From positions 1-64,000 of the forward strand of contig NZ_PJBS01000307.1 in assembly GCF_002836055.1 (NCBI RefSeq): a stretch of DNA of 64,000 nucleotides, given 5' to 3'. Origin of the DNA: Psychroflexus sp. MES1-P1E. GTDB taxonomy: Bacteria > Bacteroidota > Bacteroidia > Flavobacteriales > Flavobacteriaceae. The translations under genes and the position numbers were made by a program. Every line of letters begins with the position of its first letter. Within the stretch, counting starts at the first letter, position 1. Shown in pieces: positions 44,916 to 53,253 of this stretch. The notes under the pieces are model-generated. The model had not been told where the DNA came from and made no database searches. It worked only from the letters and a program-made list of their open reading frames with translations.

Positions 44916-44946
44916 AAAAGCTCCGATCAATGATCGGAGCTTTTGT
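44916..44946 (+). terminator. Rho-independent terminator after rlmN
   Basis: AAAAGCTCCGATCA and TGATCGGAGCTTTT form a 14-bp perfect inverted repeat with a 1-nt centre, followed by TG and more T. It can also end the minus-strand transcript that follows. Confidence 0.85.
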
Positions 44947-44969
44947 TTAAACTTAAGAATTGATAACTC

Positions 44970-45847
44970 TTATTGTTTTACAAATTTGAATGTATTCACT
45001 TGGTCTCCTGAAGCAACTTTAGCGATGTAAAGTCCAGTGCTTAAGCTAGACACATTAACTGAAGTATTGTCAGGATTTAAGTCCTTATTTAAAACTTCTT
45101 GACCCAAGGTGTTGAATAAAGACACATTGTCTAAGTTAAAGCTAGATTGAATAGATAGTTGTCCTGCTCTGTAGAAGTGAGTTAAATCTGATATCTCGAA
45201 ACTTTCATTTGATAAAGTAGTAGCGGTTACGCTAAAATCATCAATATGTAAAACATATACATCACTAGCTTTATATCGAATAGCTATATAAATATTTTCT
45301 CCTGCAAATCCATCTAAATCAAAAACGAATTCTGTCCATTCTTCAGCTTCAGGTGATTGATTTGGTAAAACTAAAAAAAAGTCACCAGCTTCAGTACCAG
45401 TTGTAGAGATTTCAAGGTCAAAAAGTTCTGGGCCATAAATATCTGTCGGTGCTTTTGCCCAGAAGCTAAGAGTGTTACCATCACTACCTAGAGTGATTTG
45501 AGGTGAAACTAATCTGTCATCGTTTGCATCAACTTGAGTTGGAACAGCTGCAAATGCACTAATAATTTTATCACCTGTTCTAGCAGACCATGCATCATCT
45601 CCATCTAAAGGAGCATCTACTTGAAGAGGATTAAAAAAGATGTAGGAACCTATATAGCCTTGATTAGGGAAAGTTGAACCCTCGATAGAATACGTATTTC
45701 CCCCATCACCATCAATTAGTGTCCAATCACCAATTTCAGAAATAATGAAATCATCATAATCTTCGAAACTATCTTCAAAGAGTGTTACTTGAGATTTATC
45801 CACAAAGGAAATCATCGCTAAAATAAATAAAAAGTAATTTTTTTCAT
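44970..45847 (-). pseudogene. T9SS-secreted choice-of-anchor/adhesin-like protein with frameshift in the signal peptide
   Basis: From 45815 a 281-codon frame is open. It has a cleaved-adhesin/choice-of-anchor-J-like jelly-roll (LFEDSFEDYDDFIISEIGDW; NTLSFWAKAP; HIDDFSV) and a C-terminal type A T9SS sorting domain (about last 70 residues: VSLFNTLGQEVLNKDL ... STGLYIAKV, ending TFKFVKQ). The signal peptide is missing from this frame. It is present upstream one frame over: ATG at 45847 is followed by seven A. One more A would give MKKNYFLFILAMISF continuous with the rest. As it stands, export needs a frame change. Confidence 0.75.
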
Positions 45848-46002
45848 AGAGTTAAAATTTTTGAAATTAGTTTATAAATGCAGTAAAAATTATTTGTTCA
45901 ACTGCGTTTGCTTTGACTTTTTTAAAATTAACACTTAATCCTCTGAAACAGTAAAGCTGTTTTCCAATCCTGGTTTTAAGGCCTTTTTAAGACATAAAAC
46001 TC

Positions 46003-46010
46003 TATATTTG
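46003..46010 (+). promoter_or_regulatory. -7 box of polyprenyl synthetase gene
   Basis: TATATTTG ends 7 bp before the TTG start at 46018, so the leader would be only a few nucleotides. Confidence 0.55.
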
Positions 46011-46017
46011 TTGCACA

Positions 46018-46995
46018 TTGAAAACTGTCTCACAAATAAAAGAGCCCGTAGCTCATGAGATGGAACTTTTTGAAAAAAAGTTCCATCTTTTCATGTCTTC
46101 TCGTGTAGCCCTTCTCAATAAAATCACTCATTTTATCGTCAACAGAAAAGGCAAGCAAATGCGGCCTATGTTCGTCTTTCTCGTCGCCAAAATGGTGTCT
46201 AAAGGAGAGGTAAACGATAGGACTTATCGCGGGGCTTCTGTTATAGAACTTATCCATACGGCTACCTTGGTTCACGATGATATTGTGGACGATAGCAACC
46301 AACGTCGTGGTTTCTTTTCCATCAATGCTTTATGGAAAAATAAAATAGCGGTTTTGGTCGGTGACTTCCTGTTGTCTAAGGGGCTTTTGTTATCTATAGA
46401 TAACGATGACTTCGATTTATTAAAGATTATTTCAGTGGCCGTACGTGAAATGAGTGAGGGGGAATTACTTCAAATTGAGAAAGCACGCCGACTCGATATT
46501 ACTGAAGATATTTATTATGAGATTATTCGGCAGAAAACCGCCACCCTCATCGCCGCCTGTTGCAGTCTTGGTGCAGCTGCTGTAAGACCAGGTTCTAAAG
46601 ACGTGGAGGACATGCGTAAATTTGGTGAACTTATAGGAATGGCTTTTCAGATCAAAGATGACCTCTTTGACTATGGTGACCAAAAAATAGGTAAGCCTAC
46701 TGGTATAGATATTAAAGAACAGAAAATGACTTTACCCCTCATTTATGCAATCAATCAAGCGTCAAAAAAGGAAAAAAACTGGATCATCAATTCTGTTAAA
46801 AATCACAATAGAGACAAAAAGCGCGTGAATGAAGTGATAGACTATGTAAAATCTGTAGGAGGGCTTAGTTATGCTCAAATTAAAATGAAAGAATTTCAAA
46901 GTGAGGCTTCAGAAATTCTTCAACGTTATCCAGATTCTACTTACAAAGCGTCTCTTCAATTGATGATAGACTATGTAATTGATCGAGAAAAATAA
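46018..46995 (+). CDS. Polyprenyl (octaprenyl-type) diphosphate synthetase
   Basis: 325 residues from a TTG start. The N-terminal sequence (KTVSQIKEPVAHEMELFEKK) looks family-like back to this codon, so the start at 46018 is preferred over an internal ATG at 46057. First aspartate-rich motif LVHDDIVDDS at about 81-90, second IKDDLFDYG at about 214-222; GKQMRPMF is the substrate-binding block. It makes the long-chain isoprenoid tail of menaquinone. Chain length is not predictable with certainty. Confidence 0.93.
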   Translation: MKTVSQIKEPVAHEMELFEKKFHLFMSSRVALLNKITHFIVNRKGKQMRPMFVFLVAKMVSKGEVNDRTYRGASVIELIHTATLVHDDIVDDSNQRRGFFSINALWKNKIAVLVGDFLLSKGLLLSIDNDDFDLLKIISVAVREMSEGELLQIEKARRLDITEDIYYEIIRQKTATLIAACCSLGAAAVRPGSKDVEDMRKFGELIGMAFQIKDDLFDYGDQKIGKPTGIDIKEQKMTLPLIYAINQASKKEKNWIINSVKNHNRDKKRVNEVIDYVKSVGGLSYAQIKMKEFQSEASEILQRYPDSTYKASLQLMIDYVIDREK

Positions 46996-47029
46996 TTTTA
47001 TTCTTACATTTATTTCAAATTAAATTCCA

Positions 47030-48991
47030 TTGATAAGTAAATCTACTATTGACAAAGTCTTTGATATTTCTCGAGTAGAGGAAGTGATAGGTGATTATGT
47101 TCAGTTGAAAAAATCTGGCAGCAATTTTAAGGGGTTAAGTCCTTTTACAGAAGAGCGATCTCCTAGTTTTATGGTCTCTCCAGTGAAGCAAATATGGAAA
47201 GATTTCAGTTCTGGTAAAGGAGGGAATGTGGTTGCTTTCTTAATGGAACATGAGCATTATACCTATCCTGAAGCCATAAAGCATTTAGCAAAACGTTACA
47301 ATATTGAAGTTGAAGAAACGGAGCAATCTTCAGAAGAAAAAGAAAAGGCTAGTGAGAGAGAAAGTATGTACTTGGTCAATGAGTTTGCCAAATCTTTTTT
47401 CATCAAGCAAATGCTTCACACCGATGAAGGGAAGTCAGTTGGTCTCAGTTATTTCAAGAAGAGGGGATTTACGTCAGAAACGATGGAGAAGTTTGATCTC
47501 GGCTATTCTCCAGATGAGTGGCAAGCCTTCACAGATTCAGCTTTAGAAAAGGGATACCGTTTAGAGTTCTTGGAGAAAACTGGGCTTAGTATCGTAAAGG
47601 GAGAAAAGCGCTTCGACAGATTTAAAGGTCGGGTGATGTTTCCCATACACTCTATGTCTGGAAGAATTTTAGGGTTTGGAGGTAGAATTCTTACAAATGA
47701 TAAGAAGCAGGCAAAATACCTCAATTCACCTGAAAGTGATGTCTATCATAAGAGCAAAGTTTTATACGGGCTTTATCAAGCCAAGCAGTCTATTGCTAAG
47801 GCAGACAACTGTTATCTAGTGGAAGGGTATACGGATGTGATTCAGTTTAACCAAACAGGAATTGAAAATGTAGTTGCTTCTTCTGGTACAGCCTTAACGC
47901 CAGAGCAAATTAGACTTATCAATAGACTAACCAACAATATTACAGTTTTATTTGATGGAGATGCTGCGGGATTAAGAGCTTCTGTGCGTGGTATTGATTT
48001 AATTTTGGAACAAGGTATGAACGTGAAAGTCTGCTTATTCCCAGATGGTGAAGATCCAGATAGTTTTGCAAAATCCAATTCCAAAGAAGAGTTAGAAACT
48101 TATCTCAATAGCAATGCTCAGGATTTTATAAGATTCAAAGCTTCCTTATTACTTGAAGATGCGGAAAATGATCCTGTAAAAAAAGCTGAAGTGGTCAGGG
48201 ATATTGTAAATTCTATTTCTAAAATACCAGATCAAATCACTCAGGAAATTTACATCCAAAGCTGCTCCAATCTTTTGGAGGTCTCCGAAGATGTTCTTTT
48301 TAGTACACTTGCACAAATTCTAGCTAAGGAAAGAAAAGAAAGTCAACGCCGGCCTAGGCAGGGGTCTTTAGAAATTGTAAAGGAGAAAAAAATTGAGCCA
48401 GTTGTCTCTAAAGTCAATCAGCAGTATGTGCTAGAGAGAAATATTATTCAGTTGCTTCTAAAATATGGGGGTAATACTGCGGTATTTGTAGATGTAGACT
48501 TCGATTTTGACGACTTTGATAAGGATAAGCATACTGAGGTAAAACGTGAATATGTTGTGTTTGAAAAAATATTTATAGAACTTCAAGAGGATGAAGTTGA
48601 ATTTTCTAATCCTTTGTTTAAGGAATTATATGCCCTAATTATTGAGATTTATACAAAAGAAAGAGCCTTGAAGATCGATACGTTTATCAACCATCTAAAG
48701 CCAGATTTGTCTCAAGAGGTGACGTCTATTATTATGGAAAATGAAAAAAATCAATTACACGATTGGAAGCGTCAAGAGATTTTTGTAATTGATAAAAGCG
48801 AGGTGGACCCTAGAGAAGTCATGGAAACCATTTTAAATTTGCGTCGATTTTTAATCAGAAAAAAAGTTCAAGATTTAAGTGAAATCATAAGAGAACAAAA
48901 AGAGGAAGTGGATCGCGAACTGATGATAGAAACCATGGAATATAATGGATTGGAAGTTTTGATTTCCAATAAATTAAATCGGGTTCTATAA
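47030..48991 (+). CDS. dnaG: DNA primase DnaG
   Basis: 653 residues from a TTG start (MISKSTIDKVFDISRVEEVI). The N-terminal zinc-binding-type domain is recognisable (NFKGLSPFTEERSPSFMVSP; WKDFSSGKGGN) but the usual Cys/His zinc ligands are absent. The Toprim catalytic core has LVEGYTDVIQFNQTG and VLFDGDAAGLRASVRG with the metal-binding Glu and Asp residues. The C-terminal helicase-interaction region spans about 430-653. It synthesises RNA primers at the replication fork. It ends 6 bp before the convergent nadE. Confidence 0.95.
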   Translation: MISKSTIDKVFDISRVEEVIGDYVQLKKSGSNFKGLSPFTEERSPSFMVSPVKQIWKDFSSGKGGNVVAFLMEHEHYTYPEAIKHLAKRYNIEVEETEQSSEEKEKASERESMYLVNEFAKSFFIKQMLHTDEGKSVGLSYFKKRGFTSETMEKFDLGYSPDEWQAFTDSALEKGYRLEFLEKTGLSIVKGEKRFDRFKGRVMFPIHSMSGRILGFGGRILTNDKKQAKYLNSPESDVYHKSKVLYGLYQAKQSIAKADNCYLVEGYTDVIQFNQTGIENVVASSGTALTPEQIRLINRLTNNITVLFDGDAAGLRASVRGIDLILEQGMNVKVCLFPDGEDPDSFAKSNSKEELETYLNSNAQDFIRFKASLLLEDAENDPVKKAEVVRDIVNSISKIPDQITQEIYIQSCSNLLEVSEDVLFSTLAQILAKERKESQRRPRQGSLEIVKEKKIEPVVSKVNQQYVLERNIIQLLLKYGGNTAVFVDVDFDFDDFDKDKHTEVKREYVVFEKIFIELQEDEVEFSNPLFKELYALIIEIYTKERALKIDTFINHLKPDLSQEVTSIIMENEKNQLHDWKRQEIFVIDKSEVDPREVMETILNLRRFLIRKKVQDLSEIIREQKEEVDRELMIETMEYNGLEVLISNKLNRVL

Positions 48992-48996
48992 GCGAA

Positions 48997-49776
48997 TTAT
49001 CTTAATTCCTTGGGAATTTCACACACAGGAATCGGTTGCATCTTGTGTTGGTTAGATCTGTTCATGGAATTATAAATTTTTAAAACTTCTTTTTCTCTGT
49101 CAGAAATTTTAGAAATTCCACCTTTAAAATTCATTGCCCATTCCAATTCGTTGTAGCTGGCACCAATTTGATCTTCATCTGTTCTGCTATCACCAAACAA
49201 ACCATCGGTAGGCTTTGCGTTTTGTATATCGTCTATTATATCAAGGTCCTTCGCCAGTTCGAAGACCTCACTTTTCATTAAATCGGCAATAGGGCTAAGA
49301 TCTACGCCACCATCTCCATATTTGGTGTAAAATCCAACACCAAAATCCTCAACTTTATTTCCAGTACCAGCAACCAAATAGCCGTGAATACCAGCAAAAT
49401 AATAAAGCGTTGTCATTCTTAATCTAGCCCGTGAGTTGGCTAGCGAAAAGTCTCTTAGATCTATCTCTTCAATTTCTGGTAAGCTATTTTTGAAAGTTTC
49501 GAAGGTGTCGGAAAGATCAATTTTTACCGAGCTTACATTTTCAAATCGTTTTTCCAAATGATCTATATGTTTTCTTGCCCTCGACACTTGGTCTTCGTGT
49601 TGGTGTATAGGTAATTCTAGACATAAGGTGGGTTTGCCAGTTTGTGCACAAAGTGTAGAGGTTACCGCAGAATCTATTCCTCCAGAAACACCTATCAAAA
49701 ACCCATTTTGCCCACTGTTTTCAAGATATTCCATCATCCAATTGGCTATATAATCGATCGTTTTTTGAGACTTCAT
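48997..49776 (-). CDS. nadE: NH3-dependent NAD+ synthetase
   Basis: 259 residues. ATP-pyrophosphatase loop GVSGGIDSAVTS is at about 29-40. Also seen are NARARLRMT-like sequence (ANSRARLRMTTLYYFAG), the P2 loop GTGNKVEDFGVGFYTKYGDG and the C-terminal substrate contacts PTDGLFGDSRTDEDQIG. There is no glutaminase domain, so ammonia is the nitrogen source. It shares a promoter region with the divergent gldB, the same neighbourhood as in other gliding flavobacteria. Confidence 0.95.
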   Translation of the reverse strand: MKSQKTIDYIANWMMEYLENSGQNGFLIGVSGGIDSAVTSTLCAQTGKPTLCLELPIHQHEDQVSRARKHIDHLEKRFENVSSVKIDLSDTFETFKNSLPEIEEIDLRDFSLANSRARLRMTTLYYFAGIHGYLVAGTGNKVEDFGVGFYTKYGDGGVDLSPIADLMKSEVFELAKDLDIIDDIQNAKPTDGLFGDSRTDEDQIGASYNELEWAMNFKGGISKISDREKEVLKIYNSMNRSNQHKMQPIPVCEIPKELR

Positions 49777-49801
49777 AAGCTATGATTTACCTTTTAAATA
49801 T

Positions 49802-49820
49802 TACATTTGCATCAAATATA
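49802..49820. promoter_or_regulatory. Overlapping divergent promoters of gldB and nadE
   Basis: TACATTTG (plus strand, 49802-49809) and CAAATATA (minus strand TATATTTG, 49813-49820) are only 3 bp apart. CAA at 49838-49840 could be the -33 TTG for nadE at 17-bp spacing. Both promoters share the same short DNA segment. Confidence 0.55.
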
Positions 49821-49846
49821 AGTATTCTATTCCGGTACAAAACCAA

Positions 49847-50815
49847 ATGTCTTCAAATATGAGATTTCGTTTAATTTTGTTGAGTCTTTGCTGCTTTATG
49901 GTGAGTTGTGATCAAAACTCTAAAATGAATCCAGAGGCTGAAGATCTTACTATTGACTTAGAAGTGGTTCGGTTTGATCAAGAATTTGATCAAGCTTCGG
50001 CAATGGATTTGCCAAGGCTAAAAAATAACTTTCCACGTTTATTTCCAGAACAAGTGCCAGATAGTTTGTGGATTTCAAAAATGCAAAGCGACTTGCAAAA
50101 GCAAATTCATGCGGAGGTTAATCAAGCTTTTCCGAATTTCGACAAAGAAAAAGAAGATTTAGAGCGTTTTTTTAAATACGCTAAGTATTATTTCCCGTCG
50201 TATAAACTCCCGAAAGTGTATACGTTGGCCGAAGAGGTGAACTATAGAAATAAATTGGTGTTAACGGAAGATTTACTTCTTATCTCTTTAGATAATTATC
50301 TAGGAAAAGACCATAAGTTTTATGGAGGTTTTGCTGATTATATCGCCTTTCAGCAAGATAGAAAGTTCCTGCTTTCCGAAGTTGTAGATGCCTTTGCTAA
50401 GCAACATATCGATGAAAAGAGGTCTAGAAAATTCATATCGGAGATGATTTATTATGGCAAGATCCTTTATTTAAAAGACATCCTTATTCCTTTTAAATCT
50501 AATGCTGCAAAAATTTATTATTCTGAAGATCAATTTGAGTGGGCCAAAGAAAATGAAACTGAAATCTGGTCCTTTTTTGTAGAGCGAAACTTGATTTACT
50601 CGACAGACACTACTTTGGAAGATCGCTTTATCAACCTAGCTCCTTATTCTAAATTTTATTTGGAATTGGACAATGAGTCTTCTCCTAGAATAGGACAATA
50701 TATAGGTTGGCAAATAGTAAAAGCCTTCATGAATAAAAATCTTAATACTAGTATAAAAGACCTCCTGAATATGAAGTCTGATGCTATTTTTGAAAAATCA
50801 AATTATAAACCTTAA
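49847..50815 (+). CDS. gldB: Gliding motility lipoprotein GldB
   Basis: 322 residues. The signal peptide MRFRLILLSLCCFMVSCDQ (starting at 49859; ATG 49847 adds four residues) ends in lipobox MVSC. The mature protein matches GldB: EVVRFDQEFD near the start, the DUF2268-like middle (LLLISLDNYLGKDHKFY) and IGQYIGWQIVKAFMNKN near the end. GldB is required for gliding motility and associated envelope function in Flavobacterium. It is followed by gldC after 3 bp. Confidence 0.93.
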   Translation: MSSNMRFRLILLSLCCFMVSCDQNSKMNPEAEDLTIDLEVVRFDQEFDQASAMDLPRLKNNFPRLFPEQVPDSLWISKMQSDLQKQIHAEVNQAFPNFDKEKEDLERFFKYAKYYFPSYKLPKVYTLAEEVNYRNKLVLTEDLLLISLDNYLGKDHKFYGGFADYIAFQQDRKFLLSEVVDAFAKQHIDEKRSRKFISEMIYYGKILYLKDILIPFKSNAAKIYYSEDQFEWAKENETEIWSFFVERNLIYSTDTTLEDRFINLAPYSKFYLELDNESSPRIGQYIGWQIVKAFMNKNLNTSIKDLLNMKSDAIFEKSNYKP

Positions 50816-50818
50816 GCA

Positions 50819-51175
50819 ATGATTGAAAAAAAGTCTGAAATTAAAATAAACGTAGAAACCGACGAAAATAGAATTCCAGAAAAACTCACTTGGTCCGCTC
50901 AAGATGGAGGGATTGATAATGAAGAAACCAAAGCAGCTTTTTTGAGTATTTGGGATGATAAAACTCAGGAGACATTACGCATAGATTTATGGACCAAGGA
51001 AATGCCTATTGATGAAATGAAAAAGTTCTTTCATCAAATTTTAGTGGGCATGAGCGATACATTTTACAGAGCTACAGACGACAAGGAAATGACAGAAACC
51101 ATGAAAGATTTTTGTTCTTATTTTGCAGAAAAGATGGATATTGAAGACGCTAAATCCAATGATGATAAAAAGTAA
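50819..51175 (+). CDS. gldC: Gliding motility protein GldC
   Basis: 118 residues, cytoplasmic, no signal peptide. Family pattern: EIKINVETDENRIPEKLTWS at the start, then LRIDLWTKEMPIDEMKKFF and an acidic tail (DIEDAKSNDDKK). GldC aids gliding but its biochemical role is unknown; it accompanies GldB. Its 3' end overlaps the next gene's start. Confidence 0.93.
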   Translation: MIEKKSEIKINVETDENRIPEKLTWSAQDGGIDNEETKAAFLSIWDDKTQETLRIDLWTKEMPIDEMKKFFHQILVGMSDTFYRATDDKEMTETMKDFCSYFAEKMDIEDAKSNDDKK

Positions 51176-51533
51176 TAAAGCCGTAATTTTTGTCTATAAT
51201 GCAAATTCCGGTGCATCGAACGGCTTATTGGATAGTGCTCACAAACTTTTTAGCCCTAAAACTTACAATTGTAATCTTTGTGATTTAACCTATGGGTTGC
51301 TTTTAGAGAATAAGAAATGGAAAGCGTTTAGAAAGGAAACTGATATAGAGTTTATCTTTTTACATAAGGATGAATATCAGAAGAATTTCAAATCGAAATT
51401 TGAAAGCCTCTACGAACTCCCTGTGATTTTATTTCAGGATAACTATGAATTAAGTCTTTTAATGTCGAGTAAAGAACTTAATGAGATTGAAGAGGTAGAG
51501 GTGTTGATAGAAAAAGTGAAATCTAGGTTTTGA
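51159..51533 (+). CDS. Conserved protein of unknown function downstream of gldC
   Basis: About 124 residues from ATG 51159 (or 51162, MIKSNKAVIFVYNANSG). The open frame extends 12 codons upstream into gldC, which I regard as non-coding. There is a possible alpha/beta start (KAVIFVYNANSGASNGLLDS), one CNLC pair at about residue 38, and no signal peptide. It overlaps the end of gldC by 17 bp and so is translationally coupled. Genes of this type occur beside gldBC in flavobacteria. No domain is recognised with confidence. Confidence 0.65.
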   Translation: MMIKSNKAVIFVYNANSGASNGLLDSAHKLFSPKTYNCNLCDLTYGLLLENKKWKAFRKETDIEFIFLHKDEYQKNFKSKFESLYELPVILFQDNYELSLLMSSKELNEIEEVEVLIEKVKSRF

Positions 51534-51537
51534 TTTA

Positions 51538-52137
51538 TTATACCAGGCTTTGATTGATCTCATGGATATAATTCAGAATATCATCTCTTCCAGTTTTATG
51601 GGCAGAAGAGGTTGTAAAATAAGGAGGGAGCTCCTCCCAAGTTTCCATTAATTTGGTTTTGTAATCAATGATATTATTTTCTAAAACTTTAGGTTTTAAT
51701 TTGTCTGTTTTTGTAAATACAATTGATAAAGGAATGGCATTCTTACCTAGCCATTCTAAAAACTCAAGGTCTAAAGGCTGTGGAGCGTGTCGGGAATCTA
51801 TAAGGACAAAAGTATTTACCAATTGCTGTCTCTTTTCGAAGTAAGCGGTAATGTATTTTTGGAAGGTCTTTTTCTCTTTTTTACTCACTTTGGCGTAACC
51901 ATAGCCAGGTAAATCCACTAGATGCCAAGAATCGTTAATCAAAAAATGATTAATAAGTCTAGTTTTCCCTGGTTTACCTGAAACTTTTGCCAAGCTATTG
52001 CGTTCTGTGAGCATATTTATCAATGAAGATTTACCCACATTACTCCTGCCAATAAAAGCGTATTCCGGTAATTGAGAATTTGGACATTTAGTCACATCCG
52101 AATTACTCATTACAAATTCTGAAGTCTTAATTCTCAT
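51538..52137 (-). CDS. ysxC: Ribosome-biogenesis GTPase YsxC/EngB
   Basis: 199 residues. G1 GRSNVGKSSLINML (about 28-41), G2 region KPGKTRLINHF, G3 DLPGYGYAKVSKKEK, G4 TKTDK and G5-like TSSAHKTGRD. EngB helps assemble the large ribosomal subunit. It lies 6 bp after the alpha/beta hydrolase gene on the same strand. Confidence 0.96.
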   Translation of the reverse strand: MRIKTSEFVMSNSDVTKCPNSQLPEYAFIGRSNVGKSSLINMLTERNSLAKVSGKPGKTRLINHFLINDSWHLVDLPGYGYAKVSKKEKKTFQKYITAYFEKRQQLVNTFVLIDSRHAPQPLDLEFLEWLGKNAIPLSIVFTKTDKLKPKVLENNIIDYKTKLMETWEELPPYFTTSSAHKTGRDDILNYIHEINQSLV

Positions 52138-52143
52138 AATAGA

Positions 52144-52908
52144 CTAAAATTTTCTTTTTTGAAGCCAAGTGTATAAAATGGTATTGAACTCATCTGGATG
52201 TTCCATCATAGCTGCATGACCACATTTGTCTATCCAAAATAACTCAGAGTCTGGTAAAAGTTTATTAAAATCTACAGCGACTTCCGGAGGAGTGACTTCA
52301 TCTTGTTCTCCCCAAATGATACAGGTTGGCGTATGCATGTCTGGTAAATCTTTGGACATATTGTGGCGTATAGCACTCTTCGCTATAGAAAGGGTCCTTA
52401 TCAATTTATTTCTATCATTCACCACGCTGTATACATCATCGATGATTTCTGGTGTTGCGATTTCAGAATCATAAAAAACATCTTGAACTTTCTTTTTCAT
52501 GTATTCATAATCACCTCGCTTTGGATAACTTTCACCCATCGCGCTCTCATAAAGACCAGAACTTCCTGTGATCACAAGAGCCTTGACGCTCTCTGGATAG
52601 TATTTGGTGGTCAATAAACCAACATGTCCACCTAGAGAATTTCCAACTAGTATGACCTTGCCATAATTCTTAAAATCTATAAAATCTTTAATGTAATTGG
52701 CCAGGTTTTTAGTATTGGTTTTTAATAAAGGCATGTCATAAAGTGGAAGTTCAGGAACCACTACTTTATACCCTTTTGTAGGGAAATAATTCATAACTCC
52801 GTCGAAGTTACTCAACCCACCCATCAATCCATGTAAAACCACTATTGGAGTCCCTTCACCCTTTTCAAAGTATTTAAATTTCCCTTCCTGCTTTATATGT
52901 TCTTCCAT
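52144..52908 (-). CDS. Alpha/beta hydrolase
   Basis: 254 residues. Oxyanion region VLHGLMGGLSNFDG, nucleophile elbow GNSLGG (about 94-99), catalytic Asp in IIWGEQDEVTPP and His in KCGHAAMMEHPDEF. It is complete and of typical length for MhpC-like esterases or C-C hydrolases; substrate unknown. It heads the operon with ysxC. Confidence 0.88.
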   Translation of the reverse strand: MEEHIKQEGKFKYFEKGEGTPIVVLHGLMGGLSNFDGVMNYFPTKGYKVVVPELPLYDMPLLKTNTKNLANYIKDFIDFKNYGKVILVGNSLGGHVGLLTTKYYPESVKALVITGSSGLYESAMGESYPKRGDYEYMKKKVQDVFYDSEIATPEIIDDVYSVVNDRNKLIRTLSIAKSAIRHNMSKDLPDMHTPTCIIWGEQDEVTPPEVAVDFNKLLPDSELFWIDKCGHAAMMEHPDEFNTILYTWLQKRKF

Positions 52909-52931
52909 AAGGTTTTTAAAATTTCAAAATT

Positions 52932-52939
52932 CAAATATA
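52932..52939 (-). promoter_or_regulatory. -7 box of alpha/beta hydrolase-ysxC (minus strand)
   Basis: CAAATATA reads TATATTTG on the minus strand, 23 bp before the ATG. It is half of an 8-bp inverted repeat TCAAATAT/ATATTTGA (52931-52950). Confidence 0.5.
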
Positions 52940-53178
52940 AAGATATTTGAATAAGAAAGGGGCACTGATTTTAGGACTTGTACTAGTTTAATCTAATTCT
53001 ATGAAAATAAGCTCTTTAAAGACGTTTTATCGAAGTTGAATATGCCGTTTTAAGCCCAAATCAAGCGATTTTTTAGAATTATTTGCTTTATCTACAGCAA
53101 TTTAGCCAAATCATGAATGTCTGAAACCACTAGTGAATAGGTATTTCAACAACTCTTAAAGCCTTCTTTAGGAAAAAG

Positions 53179-53187
53179 TTATCCACA
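53179..53187 (+). promoter_or_regulatory. DnaA box upstream of mraZ
   Basis: TTATCCACA is the perfect DnaA-box consensus. It sits next to the TGGTA repeats and about 40 bp before the mraZ -7 box. It lies in the 345-bp gene-free stretch 52909-53253, whose remainder shows no gene. Confidence 0.5.
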
Positions 53188-53190
53188 ATG

Positions 53191-53215
53191 TGGTAGAAAG
53201 TGGTAAAATATGGTA
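53191..53215 (+). promoter_or_regulatory. Predicted MraZ operator: three TGGTA boxes at 10-bp spacing
   Basis: TGGTA occurs at 53191, 53201 and 53211, each followed by 5 other bases. E. coli MraZ is known to bind TGGGN repeats with 5-bp gaps ahead of mraZ; the layout here is the same with T in place of the third G. The boxes occupy the -33 region, as expected for a repressor of this operon. Confidence 0.6.
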
Positions 53216-53225
53216 AAAATTTCAA

Positions 53226-53233
53226 TACATTTG
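53226..53233 (+). promoter_or_regulatory. -7 box of the mraZ/dcw operon
   Basis: TACATTTG fits TAnnTTTG; ATG of mraZ lies 20 bp downstream. Confidence 0.65.
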
Positions 53234-53253
53234 AAATTGAAACCTAATGTGTT

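Noticed and set aside
53179-53187. Replication origin
   Set aside because: Only one DnaA box is seen and no dnaA, dnaN or AT-rich unwinding array is near; a regulatory role is more likely.
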